Assembly (NCBI RefSeq): GCF_039543665.1
Contig: NZ_BAABKE010000001.1
Coordinates: forward strand, 62,001-126,000
From: Wohlfahrtiimonas larvae
GTDB taxonomy: Bacteria > Pseudomonadota > Gammaproteobacteria > Cardiobacteriales > Wohlfahrtiimonadaceae
Reading direction: 5' to 3'
DNA length: 64,000 nucleotides
Below, piece by piece: positions 25,337 to 33,963 of this stretch (position 1 is its first letter; each line of letters opens with the position of its first letter). The position numbers and the translations under genes are program-made. Under the pieces are notes generated by a model that was given only the letters and a program-made list of their open reading frames with translations, made no database searches and was not told the origin of the DNA.

Positions 25337-25879
25337 ATGACAATGCAATCTCACATTCGTCGCCAAATGCTTGCTGAGCGCAAGGCACTTACCTCAGAAT
25401 ATATTAATTATTATCAACCTTTGTTGGATAGAAAATTAGTCGTGTTTACTCAACAATTTTCTTCTATTGCGATATATTCAGCCATTCAAAATGAGGTTTC
25501 TGTAAATTGTGTGGCTAATCATATTCAGCATGACGCTATCGCCTTGCCTAAAATTAATAGGAATGATGAGCTTATCTTTGTGGAATATGAGGACCCGAAT
25601 TTATGGCAAAAAGGGCAGTATAATATTTTAGAGCCCACAACAGAAGTGGTGAATTTTGTGCCTGAAGCTTTTATTGTACCATTGACAGCAATTGATTATA
25701 CCGGGACTAGGATTGGTATGGGTAAGGGTTATTATGATCGTTATTTAGAATCTTGCCAAGATTCAGTATTGGTCGGTGTAGGTTGGGATTTTCAATTAGT
25801 TAATGAGGTGTTGGCTCGTCAGTCGCATGATGTGCCGATGGATTATTTTATCTCACCATCATATTTCATTAAATTTTAG
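25337..25879 (+). CDS. ygfA: 5-formyltetrahydrofolate cyclo-ligase
   Basis: A 180-residue enzyme converting 5-formyl-THF to 5,10-methenyl-THF with ATP, and linked to persister formation in E. coli. It begins with the basic SHIRRQMLAERKAL helix and carries the ATP-binding GTRIGMGKGYYDRYL loop and VGVGWDFQLV near the end. It starts about 10 nt after the 6S RNA end, so it is probably read from the same precursor transcript. Confidence 0.93.
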   Translation: MTMQSHIRRQMLAERKALTSEYINYYQPLLDRKLVVFTQQFSSIAIYSAIQNEVSVNCVANHIQHDAIALPKINRNDELIFVEYEDPNLWQKGQYNILEPTTEVVNFVPEAFIVPLTAIDYTGTRIGMGKGYYDRYLESCQDSVLVGVGWDFQLVNEVLARQSHDVPMDYFISPSYFIKF

Positions 25880-25885
25880 GCAATA

Positions 25886-25911
25886 AAAAACACCTAAGAA
25901 ATTAGGTGTTT
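25886..25911. terminator. Bidirectional terminator between ygfA and the OmpA-domain gene
   Basis: AAACACCTAA (25888-25897), loop GAAA, TTAGGTGTTT (25902-25911). Flanking A-run gives the T-tract for the minus-strand gene. Confidence 0.75.
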
Positions 25912-25934
25912 ATAACGACTTATCAAGTAATGAA

Positions 25935-26453
25935 TTACTTGTTAGCGATACCTTTGATAGTTACATCTACGCGACGGTTTTGAGCACGGCCTTCAGCTGT
26001 GTCATTAGTAGCGATAGGGTTTTCTTTACCAAAACCTTCTGTAGTGATGATTGCTGGGTTTACACCGTTAGCAACCAAGTAAGCTTCTACAGCTTTAGCG
26101 CGACGCTCAGATAAACCTAAGTTATATTGTTGAGTACCAATACCATCAGTGTAACCAGCTAAGTTAATTGATTTAACTTTACCGCCAGCATTTTTGATTT
26201 CAACAGCTAATTCATTTAATTTTTCTTTACCAGCTGCTTTTAATACTGATTTATCGAAATCAAAGAAAGCATCAGCACTGAAAGATACGTTACGAGTACC
26301 GCAACCAGAAGTACCATCTAATACCAATACACATTCGCCTTGACGATCTCTTACGAAATCACCTTGTCTGTCAACTAAACCTTCAAGTTGAGCCATTGCT
26401 GATGTTGAAGCAACAAGCCCAGCAATCACTAAAGTAGTTAATTGCTTTTTCAT
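25935..26453 (-). CDS. Periplasmic OmpA-domain protein
   Basis: A 172-residue protein with a signal peptide (MKKQLTTLVIAGLVASTSAMA) and an OmpA-C/MotB peptidoglycan-binding domain (about 55-165): FDFDKSVLKAAG, then LAGYTDGIGTQQYNLGLSERRAKAV and GRAQNRRVDVTI. There is no beta-barrel; a short N-terminal segment with two Cys (GECV and GCGT) precedes the domain, rather like Neisseria RmpM. No lipobox, so it is probably soluble and tethers outer-membrane proteins to peptidoglycan. Codons are regular and the leader is long, suggesting strong expression. Confidence 0.88.
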   Translation of the reverse strand: MKKQLTTLVIAGLVASTSAMAQLEGLVDRQGDFVRDRQGECVLVLDGTSGCGTRNVSFSADAFFDFDKSVLKAAGKEKLNELAVEIKNAGGKVKSINLAGYTDGIGTQQYNLGLSERRAKAVEAYLVANGVNPAIITTEGFGKENPIATNDTAEGRAQNRRVDVTIKGIANK

Positions 26454-26582
26454 ATGTAACCTCCAAATAAGGACCTAAACTAAATAAAAAATGAACACTA
26501 ATTTTTATAAGTGTAAATATATTCAGCGCAAGAATAACACAACTGATGGCAGAATGATACCGCATTTCTAGTAAAAAACATA

Positions 26583-26601
26583 CATTTTTGTGTCAAAAAT
26601 G
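26583..26601. promoter_or_regulatory. Palindrome in the leader region of the OmpA-domain gene
   Basis: CATTTTTG-TGT-CAAAAATG, perfect 8-bp arms. On the minus strand the centre contains TTGACA, a consensus -35 sequence, but the matching -10 is poor. Possible operator about 130-150 bp before the start codon. Confidence 0.4.
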
Positions 26602-26697
26602 AAAATATATTATCCTGAATCATACAAAATCCACCGCTGAGCTAGTTATGGAATTTACAGATTTAAGTAAAATTCATTATATTTCAGTTTATTACAC

Positions 26698-28452
26698 TTA
26701 TTTTTGATTTTCTTCTCCTAAACGATAAAGACTGGCATAAATGTTGTTTTTTTCCAACAACTCTTGATGAGTACCCATTTCAACAATTTGGCCAGCATCA
26801 AAAACAATGATCCGATCTGCTTGCTCAATCGTACTTAATCGATGGGCAATAATGATCATAGTTGTATTTTTGCTCAGGATTTTAATGCTTTCTTGAATAT
26901 TAAATTCGCTCTTTGTATCAAGGCTACTTGTGGCTTCATCTAAGATTAAGATGGGAGCTTTTTTGTATAGAGCCCGCGCAATTGCAATGCGTTGTCTTTG
27001 GCCGCCTGAAAGCTTGCTACCATTTTCTCCTACCTGAGTATTTAATCCTTCAGACATATTTTCAATGAATTGCCATGCATTAGCATTTTTTGCAGCTGCA
27101 ACAATACGATCCCAATCAGGATTAGGGTCGCCTAAGGCAATATTGTTAGCAATCGTATCTGCGAATAAAACAACGTGTTGACTGACATAACTAATATGGT
27201 GGCGATAATCTCTCAGCGATAAATCAGCAAGATTATAATCATCAATAAAAACTTTGCCTTCTGTTGGAGAATAAAAGCCCGCGAGTAAATTTGCAAACGT
27301 GCTTTTTCCACTGCCTGAAGCACCTACAAGAGCAATGGTCTCTTGCGAATTAATATGGATAGATAATTGATTAAAGATATTAGGTAAGTCTTTATCATAT
27401 TGAAAGCTGACCTGATCAAAATGGATATTTCCTTGAATGTTTAATGGTAATCTTTCAGGATTATGATGTGTTGCGGTATCTCGCTCAATAGGGGCATCGA
27501 TGAGTTGAAAGACGCTTTCAGCGCCTGCTAAACCACGTTGTAATGATTCATTTAAACGAGTTAAACGTTTAATAGGATTGAGTAAGCCGACCATAGCTGC
27601 TAGTGTTGCTAAAAATGCACCAGGTGTTAATCCATCATCGCTAACTTGATGTGAGGCGTAGCTAATGACACCTGCAACACAGAATACGATCATAAGCTGA
27701 ACTAAAGGGCTAGCCACTTCAGATGCAACCATGATTTTAACATTAACACGTTGTAACTGGTTGTTGGTTTTATGAAAACGTTCCTTCACAAAGTCATAGG
27801 CATTGAAGAGCTTAATTTCTTTGTTGCCACGAATAGTTTCCTCTGTGATGTGATTTAAATGACCCATATCTTCTTGAGCTTTATGAGAGAGCTTGCGTAA
27901 GCGTTTAGACACAATGCGTAGAATGATTGCTATGAATGGTGCGATTAAAAACATTACAAGGCTGATTTTCCAGCTGTTATAGAACATCACAAATAATAAG
28001 CCAAGAATTGCAGCAGAATCTTTAATAAGCGTCACTAATGCAAATGAACTGATGGTCAATAGCTGATTAACATCAAAGGTTAGTTTTGATAATAATGAGC
28101 CAGAGCTATTTTTGTCATATTCAGCAATGGGTAAAGTGATTAAGCGATCAAACATTTGTTGACGCAGTGTTTGAATGACTTTTTGTGCAACAAATTGCAT
28201 ACCAACATTACCTAAAAAGGCAAAAATACTTTTGACTAGAAATACGCCAATTAAGATAAATGGCATCATTTGGATAAAACTAGGATCTTTATCAAAAAAA
28301 CCCTTATCTAAAATTGGTTTTAATAAGGCGAATAAGCCTGCTTCAAAAACACCTGATAGGGCGATAGCAACAAGGGCAAAGATAAGAATGCCTCGTCGTT
28401 GGCTCGTATAAGAAAGAAGTCTTTTATATAGCTGTAAGCTAGTGGTTTTCAT
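26698..28452 (-). CDS. msbA: Lipid A flippase MsbA (ABC exporter)
   Basis: A 584-residue half-transporter of normal MsbA length. Six transmembrane helices fill about 20-310, then the ATPase domain: Walker A GASGSGKST near 375, Q-loop YVSQHVVLFADT, signature LSGGQRQR, Walker B ILILDEATSSLD and switch His in IIAHRLST. It flips lipid A-core across the inner membrane. lpxK, its usual downstream partner, is not here. It is preceded by a hairpin that probably ends the tolB-pal transcript. Confidence 0.93.
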   Translation of the reverse strand: MKTTSLQLYKRLLSYTSQRRGILIFALVAIALSGVFEAGLFALLKPILDKGFFDKDPSFIQMMPFILIGVFLVKSIFAFLGNVGMQFVAQKVIQTLRQQMFDRLITLPIAEYDKNSSGSLLSKLTFDVNQLLTISSFALVTLIKDSAAILGLLFVMFYNSWKISLVMFLIAPFIAIILRIVSKRLRKLSHKAQEDMGHLNHITEETIRGNKEIKLFNAYDFVKERFHKTNNQLQRVNVKIMVASEVASPLVQLMIVFCVAGVISYASHQVSDDGLTPGAFLATLAAMVGLLNPIKRLTRLNESLQRGLAGAESVFQLIDAPIERDTATHHNPERLPLNIQGNIHFDQVSFQYDKDLPNIFNQLSIHINSQETIALVGASGSGKSTFANLLAGFYSPTEGKVFIDDYNLADLSLRDYRHHISYVSQHVVLFADTIANNIALGDPNPDWDRIVAAAKNANAWQFIENMSEGLNTQVGENGSKLSGGQRQRIAIARALYKKAPILILDEATSSLDTKSEFNIQESIKILSKNTTMIIIAHRLSTIEQADRIIVFDAGQIVEMGTHQELLEKNNIYASLYRLGEENQK

Positions 28453-28496
28453 GATCTTTTTGACATAAAAAAGAGATAATTATGCCATAGATAGCA

Positions 28497-28528
28497 AAAG
28501 TGCACAGAAAGTTTCTTTTTGTGCACTT
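28497..28528 (-). terminator. Possible terminator of the tolB-pal unit (minus strand)
   Basis: AAGTGCACA (28498-28506) pairs with TGTGCACTT (28520-28528) around a 13-nt loop. On the minus strand it is followed by only four T, so efficiency is uncertain. Confidence 0.5.
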
Positions 28529-28561
28529 AAGATATAGCGAGTTTTAGCTTAATAAGCTGGA

Positions 28562-29062
28562 TTAGTAGATGATTTCTACTCGGCGATTTTGCGCACGAGA
28601 GCCTTCATCTGAGCCACCTACAGCAGGACGCTCTTTTCCATAGCTGACAACACGGATTTGGTTAGGATTAACACCTTCTGATGTCATTAGGCTAGAGACT
28701 GATTTAGCACGTCTTTCGCCTAAGCCAATATTATATTCGCGTGAACCTCGGTCATCCGTATGGCCTTCTAAGATAACGCCACGAGATGGGTTGTTGCGAA
28801 GTTCTTTTGCATGCGCGCTGACAACAGCATATGATTCTTGGCGCAAGCGATCAGAGTCAAAGTCAAAATAGATGATGCGATCCTGTGTGCCGCGCTTACC
28901 ATACATTGAGTCATAATAAGTGCTTGCTTGCTCTCCATTATAGCCAGCGCCGTTGCCATAAGCATCAGAACCACCAGCGCCTGATCCAGACGTGGAAGAA
29001 CAGGCTGCAACGAGTGCAGAGAGACAAACAATGCTAAGAAGTTTGAAACTGCGTTTTTTCAT
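28562..29062 (-). CDS. pal: Peptidoglycan-associated lipoprotein Pal
   Basis: A 166-residue outer-membrane lipoprotein: signal peptide with lipobox LVAAC, a Gly/Ser-rich linker and an OmpA-like domain (IIYFDFDSDRL, LEGHTDDRGSREYNIGLGERRAKSV, SRAQNRRVEIIY). It anchors the outer membrane to peptidoglycan and binds TolB. The frame extends to a TTG at 29074 (MGEI), but GGGAGAA lies correctly before ATG 29062. Follows tolB by 41 nt. Confidence 0.95.
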   Translation of the reverse strand: MKKRSFKLLSIVCLSALVAACSSTSGSGAGGSDAYGNGAGYNGEQASTYYDSMYGKRGTQDRIIYFDFDSDRLRQESYAVVSAHAKELRNNPSRGVILEGHTDDRGSREYNIGLGERRAKSVSSLMTSEGVNPNQIRVVSYGKERPAVGGSDEGSRAQNRRVEIIY

Positions 29063-29103
29063 AATTTCTCCCAATTTTGAAATTAATCAGTACGTTGATA
29101 TTG

Positions 29104-30357
29104 TTAGTTCGACCAAGCAGGCTCACGAACATCTGAAGCATTGCTTGAGAATCGTTGTGTGACATTGCCATCATTAGATACGGCATTTAAACCACCATTA
29201 CCATTCGCATAAATAATCATGTGACCATTACTTGAAAAGCTTGGCGCTTCATCTCTACCACCATTAGTTAAACGTTTGGTTGAACCTGTTTGAAGATCAA
29301 TGATTGCAATTCCAAAGCCATTGCCGCTACCTCGATTCATAACAGCTAGGTAACGACCATCATTAGATATAGAAGGGCTTGCATTGTAATTGCCTGATGT
29401 TGAAACTTTAACAGGTGTACCACCGTTTGCGCTAATGCGGTAGATTTGAGGATTGCCAGAACGATCTGATGTGAAGTAGATCATGTTGTCCTTACCCCAA
29501 ACAGGTTCTGTATCAATGCCCGGATGATTAGTGAGGCGAGTTAAATTCTTACCATAGATATCTGATGTATAAATTTCAGGATTACCATCTTTAGATAGTG
29601 TAAAAACAAGATGTGTACCATCTGGTGACCATGATGGTGCGCCATTAATGCCTGGTAAATTTAAGACGACATGGCGTTTGCCTGAGTAAATGTCTTGAAC
29701 AACAATTTTACTTTTTTTGCCTTCTAAGGAAGAGTAGGCAATTTGTTGACCATTTGGTGACCATGATGGTGATAAAATTGGTTCTGCTGAATTAAAAATG
29801 GTGCTTGGATATGCACCGTCAGCATCAGAGATAATGAGTTGATATTGGCGTCCACTTTTGGCGACATAAGCAACTTTTGTATCAAAGGATCCTGTCACAC
29901 CTAAAACTTTTTCATAAATTGAGTCAGCAATTTGGTGTGCTGTTTTACGCCATTGACGTTCATTGCCACCATTGACAGTATAAACACGTTGTAACATGGA
30001 TGTTTTGGAGAAAGTATTCATTAAGTCAACGGAGATTTGATTGCCACGAACCGTTAAGAATACCGCATATTGGATGCCTCGTTGTGTCCAGACATCACTG
30101 TTGATAGTTGCAGGGCCTGCTGCGGGTTCTGGTGAGTTTTTTGCAGGCAAAGCAATAAAACGGCCAGAGCGAGCAAGGTCTGCGCCAACCACTTGCTCAA
30201 CATAATTACCTTGTGGATCTGCTGAAAATAGTGCAATAGGAACAGCATTATTAGCAGCTTTTGTGACTTGTATTTTTAGTTGAGCATGGCTTATCGTTAT
30301 TAGAGAAACCAGCGTTATTAGTGTCCAATACATCCATTTTGCAACATGTTTCTTCAT
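29104..30357 (-). CDS. tolB: Tol-Pal system beta-propeller protein TolB
   Basis: A 417-residue periplasmic protein. The signal peptide ends around SHA-Q. The N-terminal alpha/beta domain (about 25-155) contacts TolA, and a six-bladed propeller (about 165-415) shows repeated ILSPSWSPNGQQIAYSS, GAPSWSPDGTHLVFTLSKDGNPEIYTSD and DTEPVWGKDNMIYFTSDRSGNPQIY units. It links Pal to TolA for outer-membrane constriction. tolQ, tolR and tolA are not upstream; hpt is, 21 nt away. Confidence 0.96.
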   Translation of the reverse strand: MKKHVAKWMYWTLITLVSLITISHAQLKIQVTKAANNAVPIALFSADPQGNYVEQVVGADLARSGRFIALPAKNSPEPAAGPATINSDVWTQRGIQYAVFLTVRGNQISVDLMNTFSKTSMLQRVYTVNGGNERQWRKTAHQIADSIYEKVLGVTGSFDTKVAYVAKSGRQYQLIISDADGAYPSTIFNSAEPILSPSWSPNGQQIAYSSLEGKKSKIVVQDIYSGKRHVVLNLPGINGAPSWSPDGTHLVFTLSKDGNPEIYTSDIYGKNLTRLTNHPGIDTEPVWGKDNMIYFTSDRSGNPQIYRISANGGTPVKVSTSGNYNASPSISNDGRYLAVMNRGSGNGFGIAIIDLQTGSTKRLTNGGRDEAPSFSSNGHMIIYANGNGGLNAVSNDGNVTQRFSSNASDVREPAWSN

Positions 30358-30377
30358 TTTACACCTCTTGAGATGAT

Positions 30378-30932
30378 TTACGATTCATTTAAAGCCCAGA
30401 TGCTACCAAGATTTCGCCAATATTCATTACAATCCATACCACAGCCGAATACATAACGATCAGGCACATCTAATCCAATATAATCTACCTTAAAATCTTT
30501 AGGTTTGCGATCATGTACTTTATTAAATAATGTCGCGGTATAAACTTTTGTTGCGCCCATATCCACTAAAGCTTTAGTGATAGCTTCTAGTGTAGTGCCT
30601 TCATCAAAAATATCATCCACTAATAATACAGGTCGCCCTTCTACAGGAATGCTTGGTTGGGCAACCCAATGCAGATCACCACCTGTAGTTTCACCACGAT
30701 AGCGAGTTGCGTGTAAATAACCAATTCTAAATGGAAAATTTAAACGAGAAAGGAGAAGGCCGCCAGGAATTAACGCGCCATTCATAACCACTAAAACGAC
30801 AGGATCTAAATCTGATAAGTCATGCTTGATGACTACAGCCATTTCATCCAATGCAGTTTCGACCGCTTTGGCAGAAATAATTTCTTCAGAATTGGCTAAG
30901 ATTTGTTGAGCCTTATTGTCGGGATTTGACAT
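30378..30932 (-). CDS. hpt: Hypoxanthine(-guanine) phosphoribosyltransferase
   Basis: A 184-residue purine salvage enzyme. The PRPP loop is VLLVDDIFDEGTTLEAI (near 102-118), the flexible-loop tyrosine region GYLHATRYRGET is present, and the base-binding end has VDYIGLDVPDRYVFG. The sequence is of the type found beside upp/purine genes in pseudomonads. It lies between hemA (31 nt) and tolB (21 nt), so a shared transcript is likely. Confidence 0.9.
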   Translation of the reverse strand: MSNPDNKAQQILANSEEIISAKAVETALDEMAVVIKHDLSDLDPVVLVVMNGALIPGGLLLSRLNFPFRIGYLHATRYRGETTGGDLHWVAQPSIPVEGRPVLLVDDIFDEGTTLEAITKALVDMGATKVYTATLFNKVHDRKPKDFKVDYIGLDVPDRYVFGCGMDCNEYWRNLGSIWALNES

Positions 30933-30963
30933 GATATTACCTATTTAGATGATTAAACTTAAC

Positions 30964-32241
30964 TTAATGAGATGTGCGTTTCTTCTCAGGTGTGTATTGA
31001 GCGAGAATTCTATTAACCATGTCAGAATTTCCTTCCTGTTCAAGTTCTTTGAGAAGGGAGATTAATGGATGGAGAATTCGATTACCCATTTGTGAAACCA
31101 CTTGATCAATAACAGCATCAATTTCATGTTGATCTTGATGATTAACTAATTGTCGTGCTTTACGTAGGGTTGTATTTTTTTGCTCATCAACAAAATGGAA
31201 GATGGTTTGTAGATGTACAGAGAGGTCAGCAAGTTGCAACCAATCTTCCCATTCAGAAACGCTTTGCTGAACATAAGCCTCAGCCTCTTTGGCAGCGGCT
31301 TCTCTAGATTGATAATTTTTTTCGACAATATTATTTAAATCATCGATGCTATAATGATAAATATCATCAAGCTCATTAACATTTGCATCAATATCTCTCG
31401 GGACAGCGATGTCCACCATCAAAATGGGTTTGTTTCGACGAGCTTTTAATGCATTGCTAGCCATTTCTTTTGAGATTAAAGAAAATGGTGCGCCTGTTGA
31501 AGAGATGACAATATCAGCATTTTTTAATAATTCTGGTAATTCATTGAGTTCATGTATGGATGCTGGAATAGCTAATCTGCTGCCCATCTCATGGGCGCGG
31601 CTTTGTGTTCTATTGGCAATTGCAATAGATTTAACATTGGCTTCAATGAGATGTTCCGCGACAAGTTCTATAGTTTCACCTGCGCCAACTAGTAAAGCGT
31701 TTTGCTCAGAAATATCAAAAATTTGTTTGGCCAGTTGTACAGAGGTATAAGCAACTGAAATAGTGTAGGCACCAATATTTGTTTCTGTACGGATCCGTTT
31801 AGCTGTTTGGAAGGCTAACTGGAATAAACGATGTAAGGTTTTACATAAAGCTTTGGTTTGATGCGATAAGTCGAATGCTGTACGCAGTTGACCCATAATT
31901 TGGGGCTCACCTAAAATTAGTGAGTCTAAACCTGCTGTAACACGGAGCAAATGGGAGATAGCCTCATTATTTCTATAACAATAATGATATTTTTGAATAT
32001 TATCAATAGAAATTCTAGCGTGAGCCTCCCATAAAGCAAAAAACTCTTCTAGGGAAATATTTAAGCCATCTAAATAAAATTCTGTTCTGTTGCACGTTGA
32101 AAGAATGACAGCACCATTCGTCCACTCATTATCTTTGAGGGCTTGTAAGAATGCTGGGACTTTTTCAGGCAATACGGAAGCTTGCTCACGAATTTCAACG
32201 GAAGCTGCTTTGTGATTAATGCCGATAGCTATTACTGTCAT
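30964..32241 (-). CDS. hemA: Glutamyl-tRNA reductase
   Basis: A 425-residue enzyme that reduces Glu-tRNA to glutamate-1-semialdehyde, the first committed step of C5 heme biosynthesis. It has the start VIAIGINHKAASVEIRE, the catalytic Cys in STCNRTEFY (near 50) and GLDSLILGEPQIMGQLR, then a Rossmann NADPH domain (LLVGAGETIELVA) and a C-terminal dimerisation domain. In many proteobacteria lolB or prfA is next to hemA; here it leads hpt-tolB-pal. Confidence 0.96.
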   Translation of the reverse strand: MTVIAIGINHKAASVEIREQASVLPEKVPAFLQALKDNEWTNGAVILSTCNRTEFYLDGLNISLEEFFALWEAHARISIDNIQKYHYCYRNNEAISHLLRVTAGLDSLILGEPQIMGQLRTAFDLSHQTKALCKTLHRLFQLAFQTAKRIRTETNIGAYTISVAYTSVQLAKQIFDISEQNALLVGAGETIELVAEHLIEANVKSIAIANRTQSRAHEMGSRLAIPASIHELNELPELLKNADIVISSTGAPFSLISKEMASNALKARRNKPILMVDIAVPRDIDANVNELDDIYHYSIDDLNNIVEKNYQSREAAAKEAEAYVQQSVSEWEDWLQLADLSVHLQTIFHFVDEQKNTTLRKARQLVNHQDQHEIDAVIDQVVSQMGNRILHPLISLLKELEQEGNSDMVNRILAQYTPEKKRTSH

Positions 32242-32327
32242 GGGTGGTTAAATAATAGAAATAATGAATTCATAAAAGTGGGATATATTAGCAAATTTTA
32301 AGCACTTCTACATCTAAAAGAGCAATA

Positions 32328-33425
32328 TCATTTGAATGACTCATAAAGTGATTTGAGTTTTGCTTGACTTTGCTCAATGGTATCACTGATTGGATGGATC
32401 TGTTTTTCTTCTTTTGGAATAGAGAGTTCGCGTAAAACAGCATCATGTAATTCAGATAAATTATTGGGTGTAATTTTACCTTCAGGATAAAACCGTTGTA
32501 AGTTTTCACCTACACCACCATAATTAAAACCCACTACAGGTGTTTTGCAGGCGAGTGATTCGATAACTGTTCGGCCATAAGATTCTGGTTTAGATGTGAT
32601 AGATAATGTTAAATCTGCTAAACGATAAATTGAAGCCATATCATCGCAAGTGCCCAACCATAAGATTTGTTTTTCTAATTGTAATTCAGTAATGCGATTT
32701 TGCATAGATTGATAAAATTCTTCATTGCGTTTGTCGTATCCACCAACAATCACTGCTTTGATATTGCTATGATTCTCATCTTTGAGTTGTTTCATTAAAT
32801 CAATCAGTAGTGAGATGCCTTTAATGCGCGTGATTCTTCCAGGTAGAAGAATGATTTGATCGTACTCAAAATTGACACCTAGTTCAATCATTTGTTGGCG
32901 AATGGAATTATTGATAGGGGCATTTGCATTGAATTTATTTGAATCAATGCCTTGAGAAATGACTAATACATTATCCACAGGTTCTTGTGGATAAGCTTGT
33001 GATAGATATTTTTTTAAAGATTCTGAAACAGCAATCACTTGATCAGCGTGGAGCATTTGCTGGCTATAACGGTTAATAGAGTTAAAACCATGTACGGTTG
33101 TGATAACTGTGGGGCGATAAGAAAGCTTTTTCAACGCAAAAGTGATAAGCCATGCTTGTAAGCGTGAGTGCACATGAATGATATCTGGATGAATATTTTC
33201 AATGAGTTTTCTGAGTTTTCTGATCTGCATGAGTGATCGGAGATTTTTCTTCTCAATTGGTAATTCATAGTGTTGTGAGTCATTTTGGATAAGTTCTGGC
33301 ACTAATCGACCACCTGCGGAAATGACAAAGTTTTCAGCATATTGGGCAATGTACTGAGAATTTTCTAAAACATAATATTCCACGCCACCTTGGTTCATGG
33401 CAGGAAGAATTTGTAATATTTTCAT
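32328..33425 (-). CDS. GT4-family glycosyltransferase
   Basis: A 365-residue GT-B enzyme. The N-terminus MKILQILPAMNQGGVEYYVLE is a classic GT4 acceptor-domain start, and the donor domain contains LLPGRITRIKGISLLIDLM and the E-x7-E region in TSKPESYGRTVIESLACKTPVVGFNYGG. It probably acts in LPS core or lipid A-proximal sugar transfer, far from the large locus at 44.6-64 kb. It is 6 nt downstream of an Slp-type lipoprotein gene. The acceptor cannot be deduced. Confidence 0.87.
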   Translation of the reverse strand: MKILQILPAMNQGGVEYYVLENSQYIAQYAENFVISAGGRLVPELIQNDSQHYELPIEKKNLRSLMQIRKLRKLIENIHPDIIHVHSRLQAWLITFALKKLSYRPTVITTVHGFNSINRYSQQMLHADQVIAVSESLKKYLSQAYPQEPVDNVLVISQGIDSNKFNANAPINNSIRQQMIELGVNFEYDQIILLPGRITRIKGISLLIDLMKQLKDENHSNIKAVIVGGYDKRNEEFYQSMQNRITELQLEKQILWLGTCDDMASIYRLADLTLSITSKPESYGRTVIESLACKTPVVGFNYGGVGENLQRFYPEGKITPNNLSELHDAVLRELSIPKEEKQIHPISDTIEQSQAKLKSLYESFK

Positions 33426-33431
33426 AAAGTT

Positions 33432-33908
33432 TTATTCAACCTTATATGTGTAGCCATAACGTTCTTTATTATTGGGATCAAACATTGGTTTAGTTGTTCT
33501 CCAAATTCTATGTTGTGTTGCGGTAATCATAATAATTTTAGTATTACCATAGCGTGTCATTTCAGCCATGTCAGTAATTGAGCCGATTGCAGAGATGCGT
33601 ACATTTTGTAATTGCTCAGCAGGAATATGATCAGCGATATTGATGATCACACGTTCACTCATATTGCCGCGAATAGATGGTGCATCTTGATCATTGAGAG
33701 GTGCGTTAGCGATCTCAATTTGAGTGCCATTTGCTGTTTGGTTATAGGAAATGATAGGGCCACCAACGATGATAGTTTTACCCAATGCAGCAGAAGGCGA
33801 TTGAAGTGCTTCTTGATACGTAATGGCATTTTGTGCTTGATCGCCAAATGTTGATGCGCACGCTGTCAATAGTAAAGTTAAAGGTAATATTTTTAATAGT
33901 TTTGTCAT
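33432..33908 (-). CDS. Slp-family outer-membrane lipoprotein
   Basis: A 158-residue lipoprotein: signal peptide with lipobox LTAC, then the Slp-family layout with YQEALQSPSAALGKTIIVGGPIISYNQTANGTQIEIANAPL and a C-terminal KERYGYTYKVE. E. coli Slp is a starvation- and acid-induced outer-membrane lipoprotein of uncertain role. The mature part is a small beta-rich domain. It precedes the GT4 gene in a probable two-gene unit. Confidence 0.82.
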   Translation of the reverse strand: MTKLLKILPLTLLLTACASTFGDQAQNAITYQEALQSPSAALGKTIIVGGPIISYNQTANGTQIEIANAPLNDQDAPSIRGNMSERVIINIADHIPAEQLQNVRISAIGSITDMAEMTRYGNTKIIMITATQHRIWRTTKPMFDPNNKERYGYTYKVE

Positions 33909-33963
33909 AGAAAGACCTGCATTTTAGATGAGGGTTGTTTGGGTATATGAATAATAAGAAGGG

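Noticed and set aside
28546..28558. AGCTT-AAT-AAGCT as pal terminator
   Set aside because: A 5-bp stem with a 3-nt loop and no T-run; the larger hairpin at 28498-28528 is more plausible.
33612..33854. Antisense open frame over the Slp-type lipoprotein gene, and similar antisense frames elsewhere
   Set aside because: These lie opposite well-supported genes, lack ribosome sites and match no family pattern.
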